Positions 52,554 through 61,443 are shown, counted from the first letter of the stretch. The stretch is 64,000 nt of DNA from Hymenobacter rigui (GCF_003944715.1 NZ_RWIT01000002.1:62001-126000), one strand, 5' to 3'. Notes: a model not told the origin generated them from the letters alone. Translations and numbers: made by a program.

Positions 52554-53531
52554 ATGACCTCTCCCGAATTCGAGCCTACGCCGGCCGTGCTGGCCCAGCT
52601 GCAGCGCCTGCAGCAACGCTACGCCGCCGACGACCAGGATCTGGCCGCTTACCTCGAGGGCCTCTACCACACCCGGTACCTAGGCTACTGGGACTACATT
52701 CAGCTGGAAACTCTGCTGAGCCTGCAGCGCCCCCTGACCACCATCCCCGACGAGCGGATTTTTATCATTTACCACCAGATTACGGAGCTCTACTTCAAGC
52801 TCTGCCTCTGCGAGTATGAGCAGCTGGGCGACCTGGCCGCGCCCACCGTGGAGGAAGTTACGCGCCGGGTGGGCCGCATCAACCGCTACTTCGAAAACCT
52901 CATCGACTCGTTCGATGTGATGGTGGACGGCATGGATAAGCAGCAGTTTCTGGAGTTCCGGATGGCATTGATGCCGGCCTCGGGCTTCCAGAGCGTGCAG
53001 TACCGCATGATTGAACTGGCCAGCACCGCCCTCAGCAACCTAGTGCCCGAGGAGCAGCGCCGCCTGCTGGGCGAGGCCGCCGCCCACGACGAACTGATGG
53101 GCTGTATCTACTGGAAATCGGGGGCTACGGTAGTAGAAACCGGGGCCAAGGCCCTTACCCTCACGGAGTTCGAGAAGAAGTACGCCGACCGGCTATTGTC
53201 CCACGCCCGCGAGTACGAGCACCGCAACCTGTGGGCCGTGGTGCAGCGCCTGCCCGCCGGCCCCGAGGGCCAGGAGCACCCGCGCCTGCTGCGCCAGCTT
53301 AAGCAGCTGGATGTGAACGTGAATGTGAACTGGCCTCTGATGCACTACAAGTCGGCGGTGCGCTACCTGGAGCGCCACCCCGATGCCATTGCCGCCACCG
53401 GCGGCACCAACTGGCAGCAGTACCTGCCCCCCAAGTTCCAGCGCCGCATCTTCTACCCCCAGCTCTGGACCGCGCAGGAACTGGCCGACTGGGGCAAAGG
53501 CTGGGTGGAAAGCGTGCTGGGCGGCGGGTAG
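52554..53531 (+). CDS. kynA: Tryptophan 2,3-dioxygenase
   Basis: 325 residues. Characteristic blocks are YWDYIQLETLLSLQRP, ERIFIIYHQITELYFKL (substrate and haem pocket, residue region 65-85), DKQQFLEFRMALMPASGFQS and the closing AATGGTNWQQYLPP. It opens the indole ring of L-tryptophan with O2, giving N-formylkynurenine, the first step of the kynurenine route. The other genes of that route are not here. A CATCTTTG sequence at 52505-52512 is close to the -7 consensus, 42 bases ahead of the ATG. Confidence 0.95.
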   Translation: MTSPEFEPTPAVLAQLQRLQQRYAADDQDLAAYLEGLYHTRYLGYWDYIQLETLLSLQRPLTTIPDERIFIIYHQITELYFKLCLCEYEQLGDLAAPTVEEVTRRVGRINRYFENLIDSFDVMVDGMDKQQFLEFRMALMPASGFQSVQYRMIELASTALSNLVPEEQRRLLGEAAAHDELMGCIYWKSGATVVETGAKALTLTEFEKKYADRLLSHAREYEHRNLWAVVQRLPAGPEGQEHPRLLRQLKQLDVNVNVNWPLMHYKSAVRYLERHPDAIAATGGTNWQQYLPPKFQRRIFYPQLWTAQELADWGKGWVESVLGGG

Positions 53532-53591
53532 GCGGATATCGTCCGCGCGAAGGCGAAAATTGCCGGTTAGTTTCTATCCAGTAACAGGCTC

Positions 53592-54344
53592 ATGGTGAAG
53601 TTTTTAGCACTTATTACAGGCATTTTATTCTTGGCTATACCTACGCCAGTCCGTTGCCAGGTGGCTCCCTGCAAGGTCTATTCCATTAAGCAGGAGGATG
53701 GAAGCGTATTGATTATGGGTGAAAATCATGGCTTTCTTCCGTACTCTGTTGCCCTGGATGCCACACTTGTGCTGATGCGCAGCACGGTGGCACTGCCAGC
53801 CAGAATTGCACTACCACCTACGACAGAACCACAGGTATTAGCTGTATTTACCCCGGAGCAGGCAGGCTGCTCTTATCGGTACAAGACATTCGTTGATTTG
53901 GGTATCTACACTGGTCAGGTCCCTGACAGCAATACAGTCTACCACCTGCCTTTTAAGGCTTCAGCAGATACAATTAGGCCCCGACAAAAATTCAGAAACC
54001 AGTACGTATTCGCTCTGCCACCGGGCACGCCCATTTTAGCGGCCCGCGAGGGGACTGTGGCTTACATCCGTCAGACGCAAAAGGCTACTCGCCAACGAAA
54101 AAAAGGAAACGTAATTCTTATTTATCACCCTGATGGCACCTACGGAAGCTACGAAAATGTTGTCCAAAGCGACTCAATAGTGCAGATAGGTCAACAGATA
54201 AAACAGGGGAGTCTCATTGGATATTCTTTCGATAATAAATACGAGCCTAATTTTTGGTTTATGGTGGTCTACCTCACTAAGACAACAATTGCACCCGCCC
54301 CGGTAACATTTGCGGACAACCATTATCGTGGAACCCCGCGTTAG
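53592..54344 (+). CDS. Degenerate M23-type (LytM) protein
   Basis: 250 residues with a signal peptide (cut near residue 23). The C-terminal LytM-like beta domain is recognised by FALPPGTPILAAREGTVAYI, GNVILIYHPDGTYGSYENV and VQIGQQIKQGSLIGYSF. The zinc ligands are missing: the first His/Asp motif is absent and the H-x-H of active enzymes is replaced by NFWF. So it probably binds peptidoglycan or a partner amidase without cutting, as EnvC-type regulators do. The gene is more AT-rich than its neighbours. Confidence 0.78.
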   Translation: MVKFLALITGILFLAIPTPVRCQVAPCKVYSIKQEDGSVLIMGENHGFLPYSVALDATLVLMRSTVALPARIALPPTTEPQVLAVFTPEQAGCSYRYKTFVDLGIYTGQVPDSNTVYHLPFKASADTIRPRQKFRNQYVFALPPGTPILAAREGTVAYIRQTQKATRQRKKGNVILIYHPDGTYGSYENVVQSDSIVQIGQQIKQGSLIGYSFDNKYEPNFWFMVVYLTKTTIAPAPVTFADNHYRGTPR

Positions 54345-54361
54345 GCTTATCCTAATCATGT

Positions 54362-54412
54362 AGAAGGCTCGCTGCCCAATTTCCGGTGAGGAAATTGGGC
54401 AGCGAGCCTTCT
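54362..54412. terminator. Perfect 23-bp terminator between convergent genes
   Basis: Arms 54362-54384 and 54390-54412 are exact reverse complements around a five-base loop. Confidence 0.85.
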
Positions 54413-54429
54413 GTCTCATTTTATACGGC

Positions 54430-54966
54430 CTACTTCACCACAAAGCTCACCTGCGTTTTTTCCCAGGTCAGCGTTACCTGTCCGGCATTATCGGCGGTAA
54501 TGGTGAAGCGTTCCAGCGGTGTGGCTACCGTAGTTGGTTTGGCTTTTACGCGCAGAATATCGTCGGCTTCCTGATATTCATAGGCGCCCCACTGCTTGGC
54601 TGTTTTGTTGAAGATAATGGCCCACTCCTTCTCGGCAGGAATGGTGAACAGCGCGTATTTGCCGGCGGGCAGCGGCTGCCCTTGCACCGTAACCGGCTGA
54701 TTTACCTCGAACGTGGTGGCCTCGTTGGCTCCCGTGCGCCATACCTGCCTGTAGGGTACCAGCCCACCGAATACTTTCCGCTCCTTGGCCGAGGGCCGGC
54801 TGTAACTGATAGACAGCCGGGTCCCGCCGGGCAGCGCCGCCGTTACGGTGGCTGGCGGGCTGGGCCGAGCGGGTTTCTGCTCGGGTTTTTTCTGCTCGGA
54901 GCAGGCCGCCAGCAGCAGCAGTGGAACCATGAGTAAACGCACAGACAGAGTACGGGTAACGGGCAT
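54430..54966 (-). CDS. DUF2911 lipoprotein
   Basis: 178 residues. The lipobox is LLLAAC (Cys22). The DUF2911 domain is clear: ISYSRPSAKERKVFGGLVPYRQVWRTGANEATTF and then PAGKYALFTIPAEKEWAIIFNK, ending in FTITADNAGQVTLTWEKTQVSFVV. Such beta-sandwich lipoproteins are abundant in Bacteroidota, and their role is not known. It is monocistronic and has a shared terminator with the M23 gene. Confidence 0.92.
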   Translation of the reverse strand: MPVTRTLSVRLLMVPLLLLAACSEQKKPEQKPARPSPPATVTAALPGGTRLSISYSRPSAKERKVFGGLVPYRQVWRTGANEATTFEVNQPVTVQGQPLPAGKYALFTIPAEKEWAIIFNKTAKQWGAYEYQEADDILRVKAKPTTVATPLERFTITADNAGQVTLTWEKTQVSFVVK

Positions 54967-55145
54967 AAAGGCAAGTAGGTGAAGCGCCGGGCGGTGGACG
55001 CCGGGGGCGTGCGGCAGAGCACATCAATAATTATACCTCAAGTTAAAAGTTAAGTTACTTTTCTTTGCCAACCTGCACGCACTGTCATGACTCTTATCAG
55101 CCGACGCACAGTGCAGGTTCATCCGTTTTACTTGATTTTCTACAC

Positions 55146-55556
55146 ATGAGTTCTTTGACTATCAACGCCATCCGGGCACTTGCTGCCAGCGTGTTCCTGA
55201 CCGGCGCTGTTACCTCCTGCTTTCCGGCCACCGACGAAGCAAAATGCTCGGAGGAAGTAGTGGGCTCAGTTGCGGCGGTAGGTGGCGCGAAAACCGGCAC
55301 GGTGGGCACCCCGGTACCGGTTTCCTACATTGTCAGTATTCCGAACGGCTGCGGGAAGTTTCAGGGCCTGCGCGAGCAGCGGGACGGCAAGAAGATATAC
55401 CTGGTACCCACCGTGCGCTACGAGGGCTGCAGCTGCCCGCAGGTAGTTTCCGACTACCAGGGCACGTATCAGTTCACGGCGGCAGAGCCGGGCACCTATG
55501 TGCTGCTGTTCCCCAACATTACCCAAACTCTCACGGATACAATTACCATTCAGTAG
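55146..55556 (+). CDS. Small cysteine-containing lipoprotein, unrecognised
   Basis: 136 residues from ATG 55146 (MSSLTINAIRALAASVFLTG), with a lipobox-like GAVTSC (Cys25). The mature part is a beta-sandwich-like domain (VSYIVSIPNGCGKFQGLREQ, LVPTVRYEGCSCPQ, TAAEPGTYVLLFPN) with a GCSC motif and further Cys residues that could form two disulfides. I do not recognise the family. The GTYVLLF ending suggests an Ig-like fold. Confidence 0.6.
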   Translation: MSSLTINAIRALAASVFLTGAVTSCFPATDEAKCSEEVVGSVAAVGGAKTGTVGTPVPVSYIVSIPNGCGKFQGLREQRDGKKIYLVPTVRYEGCSCPQVVSDYQGTYQFTAAEPGTYVLLFPNITQTLTDTITIQ

Positions 55557-55570
55557 CCACAGGCCGCGGG

Positions 55571-56869
55571 CTACCCGCTGATGCGCGAGGTAGCCTGCGT
55601 GTCAGGCATGCGCCAATACACCAGCAGCGAGGCAGCGGCGCAGGCCGTTACGTACCAGTAAAACCAGTGCTCCACGCCATGATCTTTGGCCAGCAGCGCC
55701 AGGTACTCGGCCGAGCCGCCGAAGATGGCCACCGTGAGGGCATACGGCAGCCCCACGCCCAGCGCCCGGATTTCCGTCGGGAACAGCTCGGCCTTCACTA
55801 CGGCGTTGATGGAAGTATAGCCGCTGATTACCAGCATAGCCAGCAGCAGCAGCCCGAAGGCCGCCCCCACGCTGTGCGCACGGGCCAGGCCTGTCAGCAG
55901 TGGCACCGTCAGGAGCGTGGCCCCGATGCCAAAAAACAGCAGCACCGGCCGCCGCCCCACCCTATCCGACAAAGCGCCCATCAGCGGCTGTAGCAGCATG
56001 GCCACGCCCAGCGCCCCGAACGATACCAGCGTGGCCTGGTCCTTGGTGAAGCCAGTGGTGTTCACCAGAAACTTCTGCACGTAGGTAGTGAAGGTATAGA
56101 ATACCACTGTGCCGCCCAGCGTGAGGCCGACTACGGTAAGCACCTCGCGCGGATGCTGCAGCAATAGCCGCATCTGGTTGGTTTTTCGGGCGGCCGGTCC
56201 GGGAGCCGCCTCCTGCCGGAAGGCATCGGTTTCCTCCATGGTACGGCGCAGATAGAGGGCTACCAGCGCCGCCCCGGCTCCAATTCCGAACGGAATGCGC
56301 CAGCCCCAGGCGGCCAGCTCGGCGGGCGTGAGCAGCTGCTGCAGCGCCAGCTGTACCAGCAAAGCCAGCAGCTGCCCGGCAATGAGCGTAACGTACTGAA
56401 AGCTGGAAAAGAAGCCCCGGTTACGGGCGTCGGCCATTTCGCTGAGGTAGGTGGCGGAGGTGCCGTACTCGCCGCCCACGCTCAGCCCCTGCAGCAGTCG
56501 GGCCAGCACCAGCAGCGCCGGGGCGGCCACGCCAATCTGACTGTACGTTGGCGTGAGGGCAATCAACAAGGAGCCGCCGCACATCAGCAGCACGGAAGCC
56601 AGCAGCGCCGCCTTGCGCCCGGCCCGGTCGGCATAGATACCCATCAGCCAGCCACCCAGCGGCCGCATCAGGAAGCCCACCGCAAAAATGGCCGCCGAGT
56701 TCAGCAGCTGCGCCGTGAGGTTACCCTTCGGGAAGAAAGCCGGCGCGAAATACAGGGCAAAGGCCGAATACACGTACCAGTCGTACCACTCCACCAGGTT
56801 GCCCACCGAGCCGCTGAAGATGGACCGGATGCGGGAGGACATGGAGCGAGGCGCGGGGGGCAAAGTCAT
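55571..56869 (-). CDS. MFS transporter, metabolite/proton symporter (MHS) type
   Basis: 432 residues with 12 membrane helices. The start at 56869 is preferred, although ATG 56842 is possible. The MHS family signature is at the N-terminus (GSVGNLVEWYDWYVYSAFA), followed by the loop motif GIYADRAGRKAALL and RLLQGLSVGGEYGTSATYLSE. The loop between helices 8 and 9 has DRVGRRPVLL. Relatives include the alpha-ketoglutarate/proline (KgtP/ProP) symporters, so a carboxylate or amino acid is the likely substrate. Confidence 0.9.
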   Translation of the reverse strand: MTLPPAPRSMSSRIRSIFSGSVGNLVEWYDWYVYSAFALYFAPAFFPKGNLTAQLLNSAAIFAVGFLMRPLGGWLMGIYADRAGRKAALLASVLLMCGGSLLIALTPTYSQIGVAAPALLVLARLLQGLSVGGEYGTSATYLSEMADARNRGFFSSFQYVTLIAGQLLALLVQLALQQLLTPAELAAWGWRIPFGIGAGAALVALYLRRTMEETDAFRQEAAPGPAARKTNQMRLLLQHPREVLTVVGLTLGGTVVFYTFTTYVQKFLVNTTGFTKDQATLVSFGALGVAMLLQPLMGALSDRVGRRPVLLFFGIGATLLTVPLLTGLARAHSVGAAFGLLLLAMLVISGYTSINAVVKAELFPTEIRALGVGLPYALTVAIFGGSAEYLALLAKDHGVEHWFYWYVTACAAASLLVYWRMPDTQATSRISG

Positions 56870-56892
56870 GGGCGAAATGTAGGAGTAAGCCG

Positions 56893-58188
56893 TCAGACGG
56901 CCGGTGAATCAGCCGCTTCCGGCACCCGCAGATGCGCGGTTTCAGTGGCTACCACCAAAAAGCCATACCCGAAGACGAACAGGTTCAGGCTGATTTGCAG
57001 GCTCAGGATATCCACCACCAGCATGGCTATGGCCTGCGTGAAGATGAACACCGCCACGTAGGGGTTGCGGCGGGTGGCCGGCTGCACCAGCGGCCAGAGC
57101 AGCAGCGCCAGCCACAGGGCCAGCCCTACCACGCCGCCGCCCACCAGCGTACTCAGGTACTGATTGTGCACATTCACGCGGTTTTCGGGCCGCAGGCCGA
57201 AGTCCTGCCAGCTGTACTGGTCCTGCATGGCGGCGTAGGCGTCGGCGGGACCTACGCCCAGCAGCCAGTGCTGCCGGATGATGGTACCGGCCGTTTCCAC
57301 CGCCGCCAGCCGCCGGGCCAGGGAGTAGTCGTTGATGTCGTGCCCCTCAAGGTATTGGCTCACATCGTACACCGTGGCGCTTACCCGCTGCTCCACCGAG
57401 TCCAGCGTGCGGTAGGCTATCCAGGGCACCAGCACCACGCCCAGCAGCAGTAGCAGGCCAGCCAGCAGGTTCCGGCGTACCAGCAGGCGCACGGCATACG
57501 CCAGCAGCCCCGTGTACAGCAGCAGCAGCCCCGTACGATACGCCAGCACGTGCAACGTGAGCACAATGCCCGCCGCTGCCAGCAGCAACAGCCCCCGCAG
57601 CACGCGGCCGGCCAGCGGATGGCCCCGCAGCAGCAGCCCCCAGAAAAAGGCCTGGGCCAGCATGGTACCAAACGCAATATGAAACGTGCCTGTGGCAGCC
57701 TGCATATTCTGGCCTATCCGGATGGCTTCGTTGGCCTCAGCCGGGTTCAGCAGGTACTGGCCCATGGTCACCAGGCCCACGGCCGCCACGCTCAGCACAA
57801 ACCCCGCTCCCACCGTCAGCCGCTGGCGGGCACTCAACGGCACGGCCAGCGTGAAAGCCAGCGGTACGCCCAGCCACGTCAGGCTCCGGAACAGCTCATG
57901 CCGCCACACGGCCCACTGGCTGGTATAGAGTCCGCTCAGCAGCAGAAAGGCCACCAGCGCCGCCGCCCGCAGGGCCGCCCCGTTGCGCCAGTACCGGGAC
58001 AATACCTGCCGCAGCCGGGGGTTGGCCAGCACCGCCAGCACCCCCACCACCGGACTCAGGGCAATGAGCATACGAAACGCCAGCAGCCCTGCTACACCGG
58101 CCCCGCAGGCCAGCCATAGCAGATGCTGGGACAACCGCCCCGAATGGTAATAACTCCCCCAGGAAAAGGGCGTTTCTTGTTGCTGCAT
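56893..58188 (-). CDS. O-antigen ligase/polymerase-like membrane protein
   Basis: 431 residues and about 11 membrane helices, with a large periplasmic loop (about 265-345) that carries the WaaL/Wzy-type elements: ARRLAAVETAGTIIRQHWLLGVGPAD (Arg, then a GVG) and the VNVHNQYLSTLVGGG motif with the conserved His. Such proteins transfer polysaccharide from undecaprenyl diphosphate to lipid A or to another chain. No other polysaccharide genes are nearby. The gene is on the minus strand, 23 bases after the MFS gene's start side. Confidence 0.85.
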   Translation of the reverse strand: MQQQETPFSWGSYYHSGRLSQHLLWLACGAGVAGLLAFRMLIALSPVVGVLAVLANPRLRQVLSRYWRNGAALRAAALVAFLLLSGLYTSQWAVWRHELFRSLTWLGVPLAFTLAVPLSARQRLTVGAGFVLSVAAVGLVTMGQYLLNPAEANEAIRIGQNMQAATGTFHIAFGTMLAQAFFWGLLLRGHPLAGRVLRGLLLLAAAGIVLTLHVLAYRTGLLLLYTGLLAYAVRLLVRRNLLAGLLLLLGVVLVPWIAYRTLDSVEQRVSATVYDVSQYLEGHDINDYSLARRLAAVETAGTIIRQHWLLGVGPADAYAAMQDQYSWQDFGLRPENRVNVHNQYLSTLVGGGVVGLALWLALLLWPLVQPATRRNPYVAVFIFTQAIAMLVVDILSLQISLNLFVFGYGFLVVATETAHLRVPEAADSPAV

Positions 58189-58436
58189 GCTGAACTGTGG
58201 CTGAGTTCGGGACGGTACCGTACGGTAGCCCGGGCATTTTCCGGCGTGAAATTCGCGAAGAAATCAGTCCCTCGATGCAGAGAATGGATATAAACAGGTT
58301 TTTCCGGCGGAAACTATTCATCCGACCGTACAAATGTAAACCCTACACGGAGTAGTGCGGGAACTCCAGCAGGTAATGCTACCATTCCGTGCGTACCTTG
58401 CGGCCACGTTCTTTGCCTGTGTTTTTCAGTCAGACG

Positions 58437-58631
58437 AGCGGCGTGGTGGCTTGTTCTTCACCGGAGAACAGGCCCGAAAAGGGAACCGGGTGCAACTCCC
58501 GGACAGACGCGCTACTGTAAGTGCCCGTGGCCCTATAACCGGCCACAGCGGTATCCCCGCGCAGCCCATTGCCCCTTGGCGGGTGAGAAGGGCGGGATAC
58601 CGGGCACAAGTCAGGATACCTGCCCGCCGCT
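58437..58631 (+). promoter_or_regulatory. Cobalamin (B12) riboswitch
   Basis: Closing stem AGCGGCG (58437-58443) with CGCCGCT (58625-58631). The conserved core is present: AGGGAACCGGGTGCAACTCCCGG (58480-58503), GCGCTACTGTAA (the B12 box region, 58508-58520), a GGCCACAGCGGTAT arm and the AAGTCAGGATACCTGCC end (58608-58624). Such switches turn off a downstream gene when adenosylcobalamin or another form of B12 is plentiful. The next clear coding region is a thioesterase. Confidence 0.93.
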
Positions 58632-58830
58632 TTTGATGATGAGGCCTCTTCGCGACCTGAGAGCCTTATTGGGTGCTGCCACTTTGTGCCGACTTTCGTC
58701 GGCTCGTGCCGTTCCGGGTGGGACAGGCGCGGCGGAGGCGTGGGCAGCTTACCAAAAAGGTATCCGAGGAAAAGAGGCTCCGAAAAGCGGGCCGGGAAGG
58801 TCATCCTTCACCTTTTTCTCCCTTTCACGC
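58632..58830 (+). other. Leader or gene remnant between the B12 riboswitch and the thioesterase
   Basis: About 200 bases starting with two ATGs (58636, 58639) in frame with the thioesterase. The translation MMRPLRDLRALLGAATLCRL...ARA looks like a weak signal peptide, then a non-homologous basic stretch. It may be an untranslated leader, the scar of a deleted B12-uptake gene, or an N-terminal extension. Confidence 0.35.
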
Positions 58831-59238
58831 ATGCTCACCCTCGACGAGAAAATCAGCCAGGCGGAAACCCGCATCTTCAAGGCCGTATTCCCCAACACCA
58901 CCAACCACTACGACACCCTGTTCGGGGGCACCACCCTGCACCTGATGGATGAGGTAGCATTTATTACGGCCACCCGCTTCTCGCGCCTCAAAATGGTCAC
59001 GGTTTCCTCCGATAAGGTGGATTTCACGCACCCTATTCCGGGCGGCACGCTGGTGGAGCTCATTGGCCGGGTGGAGCACGTGGGCACTACCAGCCTGAAG
59101 GTGCGGGTGGAGCTATTTGTGGAGCAGATGTACTCCGAGGAGCGCCATCGGGCAGTTTCCGGGCTGTTCACCTTCGTGGCCATCAACGACCAGAAGCAGC
59201 CTGTCCGGATCCTGCCGGTAGAGTCAGTACCCGCGTAA
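58831..59238 (+). CDS. Acyl-CoA thioesterase (hotdog fold, YciA type)
   Basis: 135 residues from ATG 58831 (MLTLDEKISQAETRIF). The hotdog thioesterase motif is clear: FPNTTNHYDTLFGGTTLHLMDEVAFITATRF, with the Asn/Gly-Gly and Asp catalytic framework, then SSDKVDFTHPIPGGTLVELIGRVEHVGTTSLKVRVEL. It hydrolyses acyl-CoA to free acid and CoA in the cytoplasm. In the absence of another gene it is the nearest candidate for control by the B12 riboswitch, possibly through propionate or methylmalonyl-CoA metabolism, but this is inference. Confidence 0.9.
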   Translation: MLTLDEKISQAETRIFKAVFPNTTNHYDTLFGGTTLHLMDEVAFITATRFSRLKMVTVSSDKVDFTHPIPGGTLVELIGRVEHVGTTSLKVRVELFVEQMYSEERHRAVSGLFTFVAINDQKQPVRILPVESVPA

Positions 59239-59387
59239 GGCAGGCATCGGGCCAACCCTTAGGGGGCATAACGGCGTAAAAGTGAAGGACAATGGGATAT
59301 AAGCAAGAATTTTTCGATTTATCCCGAACTATTTAGGCAGGCGCAGCAGTTTGCTTGCCACTCCCCGTTTCTTCTACCACTGCACTT

Positions 59388-59711
59388 ATGCCCAACGAGC
59401 AGCCCCCGATTTCTCAAATAAATGAGCGCCTGGAACAATCGTTCCGGGATGCTGACCAGGCCCGGGAAGAACTCACCGAGTCACTGGCCAATTCCGTGGC
59501 CGCCAACTGCGACCTGCTTCACCACGGCCTGGTAAGTGCCAAGGGCCTGGAGGTAACCACCGAAATGTACCGGTACTTTCTGGGTCAGCTGCTGCGCCAC
59601 TCCTCCGGCGAAGTACGCAACCAGGTACTGGCCCAGTTCAACGAATCCATTGAGAAGTTCTGGCCCCGGGCGAAGGGTAGCAGTGCAGGCGCTGCCCTGA
59701 CCAATAACTAG
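59388..59711 (+). CDS. Small helical protein, unrecognised
   Basis: 107 residues from ATG 59388 (MPNEQPPISQINERLEQSF). It is predicted all-helical: DADQAREELTESLANSVAANCDLLHHG, LEVTTEMYRYFLGQLLRHSSGEVRNQVL, and NESIEKFWPRAKG. There is no signal peptide or membrane segment. I do not recognise the family. It is followed by a terminator and has no obvious partner. Confidence 0.6.
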   Translation: MPNEQPPISQINERLEQSFRDADQAREELTESLANSVAANCDLLHHGLVSAKGLEVTTEMYRYFLGQLLRHSSGEVRNQVLAQFNESIEKFWPRAKGSSAGAALTNN

Positions 59712-59733
59712 CCGCCCCACCCCGCCCGTTTCC

Positions 59734-59793
59734 GCAAGCCTCCCCTGCTGCCCGCCGGATTTCATTTCCGGGCCGGCGGCAACGGGAGGCTTG
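59734..59793. terminator. Stem-loop after the small helical gene
   Basis: Arms 59734-59743 and 59784-59793 pair, and a second inner stem (59752-59758 with 59773-59779) also forms. No T tract follows, so its use as a terminator is uncertain. Confidence 0.5.
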
Positions 59794-59798
59794 TTGCG

Positions 59799-59806
59799 TA
59801 TCTTTG
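59799..59806 (+). promoter_or_regulatory. Bacteroidota -7 promoter box
   Basis: TATCTTTG, an exact match to TAnnTTTG, 57 bases ahead of the flavoprotein ATG. Confidence 0.5.
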
Positions 59807-59863
59807 CCGCCCCTTGTTTACCCGTTTCGGTTCAAAGGCTAACTCCCTTTCACCTCTTTAGCT

Positions 59864-61432
59864 ATGGCTTCCTCCCAGGAAATTGAGCTGCTTCTGACCC
59901 CGGAAGTGGCCTATGATGAACTGGCCCGCTACCGGGCCCTGCTGGATGCCGCCGGCCTCGTGCCCGGCCAGGCCGATTTTGTCCACCTGCGCAAACGCTC
60001 CATTGACGCCCGCGGCCGGCAGCCCCTGGTGCGCCTCCGCGCCGACATTTACCGCGCCGCGCCGCCTGCCGATTTATTCGGGCCCTGGTTCCGGTACCCC
60101 GATGTCAGCCGGGCCACCCGCTCGGTGCTGATTGTGGGCGCGGGTCCGGCCGGGCTGTTTGCCGCCTTGCGGGCCATTGAGCTGGGCATCAAGCCCATTG
60201 TACTGGAGCGCGGCAAAGACGTGCGCACCCGCCGCCGCGACCTGGCCGCCCTCAATAAGGAGCACGTGGTGAACCCCGACAGCAACTACTGCTTCGGGGA
60301 AGGCGGGGCCGGTACCTACTCCGATGGCAAGCTCTACACCCGCTCCACCAAGCGCGGCGACATTCAGCGCATTCTGCGGATTCTGGTGCAGCACGGCGCC
60401 ACTCCCGATATTCTGGTGGACGCCCACCCCCACATCGGCACCAACAAGCTGCCCTCCGTGGTGGCCGCCTTGCGCGACAGTGTGCGCGAGGCCGGCGGCG
60501 AGGTGCGCTTCGATACCCGCGTGGATGATTTGCTGCTGACCGGCAAGCACCTGCGCGGTGTGGTGACCAGCACCGGCGAGGAGCTGACCGCCGACGCCGT
60601 GATTCTGGCCACCGGCCACTCGGCCCGCGACATGTACGAGCTGCTGCACCGGCGCGGGGTGCTCATCGAGGCCAAGCCCTTTGCCCTGGGCGTGCGCGTG
60701 GAGCATCCCCAGCAGCTCATCGACCAGGCCCAGTACCGCCGCCAGGACCGGGGCCAGCTGCCGGCGGCCTCCTACTCGCTGGTGCACCAGACGCAGTGGC
60801 AGCAGCGGCAGCGGGGCGTGTTTTCGTTCTGCATGTGCCCGGGTGGTTTCATTGTGCCCGCCGCCACGGCTCCCGGCGAGGTGGTGGTGAACGGCATGAG
60901 CCCCTCGCGCCGCGACTCGCGCTTTGCCAACTCGGGCATTGTGGCGGCCGTGGAGCTGGAGGACATGGATGTGCGCCAGTACGGCGCGTTGGCCGGTCTG
61001 CGCTTTCAGCAGGAAATTGAGCAGCGGGCCTGCCAGCTGGCCGGCAACACCCAGGTAGCCCCGGCCCAGCTGCTGGGGGATTTCCTGAAGAAAAAAGTAT
61101 CTGCTGAGCTACTGGAAACCAGTTATCAGCCCGGCCTTGTATCGGTGCCGATGGACAAGGTACTGGGTGCGGGCCTGGCGGAACGGCTGCGGCAGGGTTT
61201 CCAGAACTTCGGCCGCAAGATTCCCGGCTACGCTACCAACCTGGCCCAGATTGTAGGAGTGGAAAGCCGCACCTCTTCGCCCGTGCGCATCCCCCGCGAC
61301 CGGGACACGCTGCAGCACCCCGAGGTGCGCGGGCTGTTCCCGTGCGGCGAAGGCGCAGGCTACGCCGGCGGCATTGTTTCGGCCGCCATGGATGGGGAGC
61401 GGTGCGCAGAAGCCGTGCTGGCACTCGTGTAG
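59864..61432 (+). CDS. FAD-dependent oxidoreductase (COG2509-like flavoprotein)
   Basis: 522 residues. After an N-terminal domain (about 1-85, KRSIDARGRQPLVRLRADIY) the FAD fold starts with SVLIVGAGPAGLFAALRAIELG, then LERGKDVRTRRRDLAAL and NYCFGEGGAGTYSDGKLYTRS, followed by ILATGHSARDMYELLHRRG. The C-terminal catalytic part has FSFCMCPGGFIVPAATAPGEVVVNGMSPS and ends with GLFPCGEGAGYAGGIVSAAMDGE, the typical sequence end. These NAD(P)/FAD enzymes are widespread, and the substrate is unknown. A promoter box stands upstream. Confidence 0.9.
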   Translation: MASSQEIELLLTPEVAYDELARYRALLDAAGLVPGQADFVHLRKRSIDARGRQPLVRLRADIYRAAPPADLFGPWFRYPDVSRATRSVLIVGAGPAGLFAALRAIELGIKPIVLERGKDVRTRRRDLAALNKEHVVNPDSNYCFGEGGAGTYSDGKLYTRSTKRGDIQRILRILVQHGATPDILVDAHPHIGTNKLPSVVAALRDSVREAGGEVRFDTRVDDLLLTGKHLRGVVTSTGEELTADAVILATGHSARDMYELLHRRGVLIEAKPFALGVRVEHPQQLIDQAQYRRQDRGQLPAASYSLVHQTQWQQRQRGVFSFCMCPGGFIVPAATAPGEVVVNGMSPSRRDSRFANSGIVAAVELEDMDVRQYGALAGLRFQQEIEQRACQLAGNTQVAPAQLLGDFLKKKVSAELLETSYQPGLVSVPMDKVLGAGLAERLRQGFQNFGRKIPGYATNLAQIVGVESRTSSPVRIPRDRDTLQHPEVRGLFPCGEGAGYAGGIVSAAMDGERCAEAVLALV

Positions 61433-61443
61433 GGGGTTTCCTA

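Noticed and set aside
58430..58804. Minus-strand 124-codon frame across the B12 riboswitch
   Set aside because: It runs through conserved RNA structure; the translation has no protein-like pattern.
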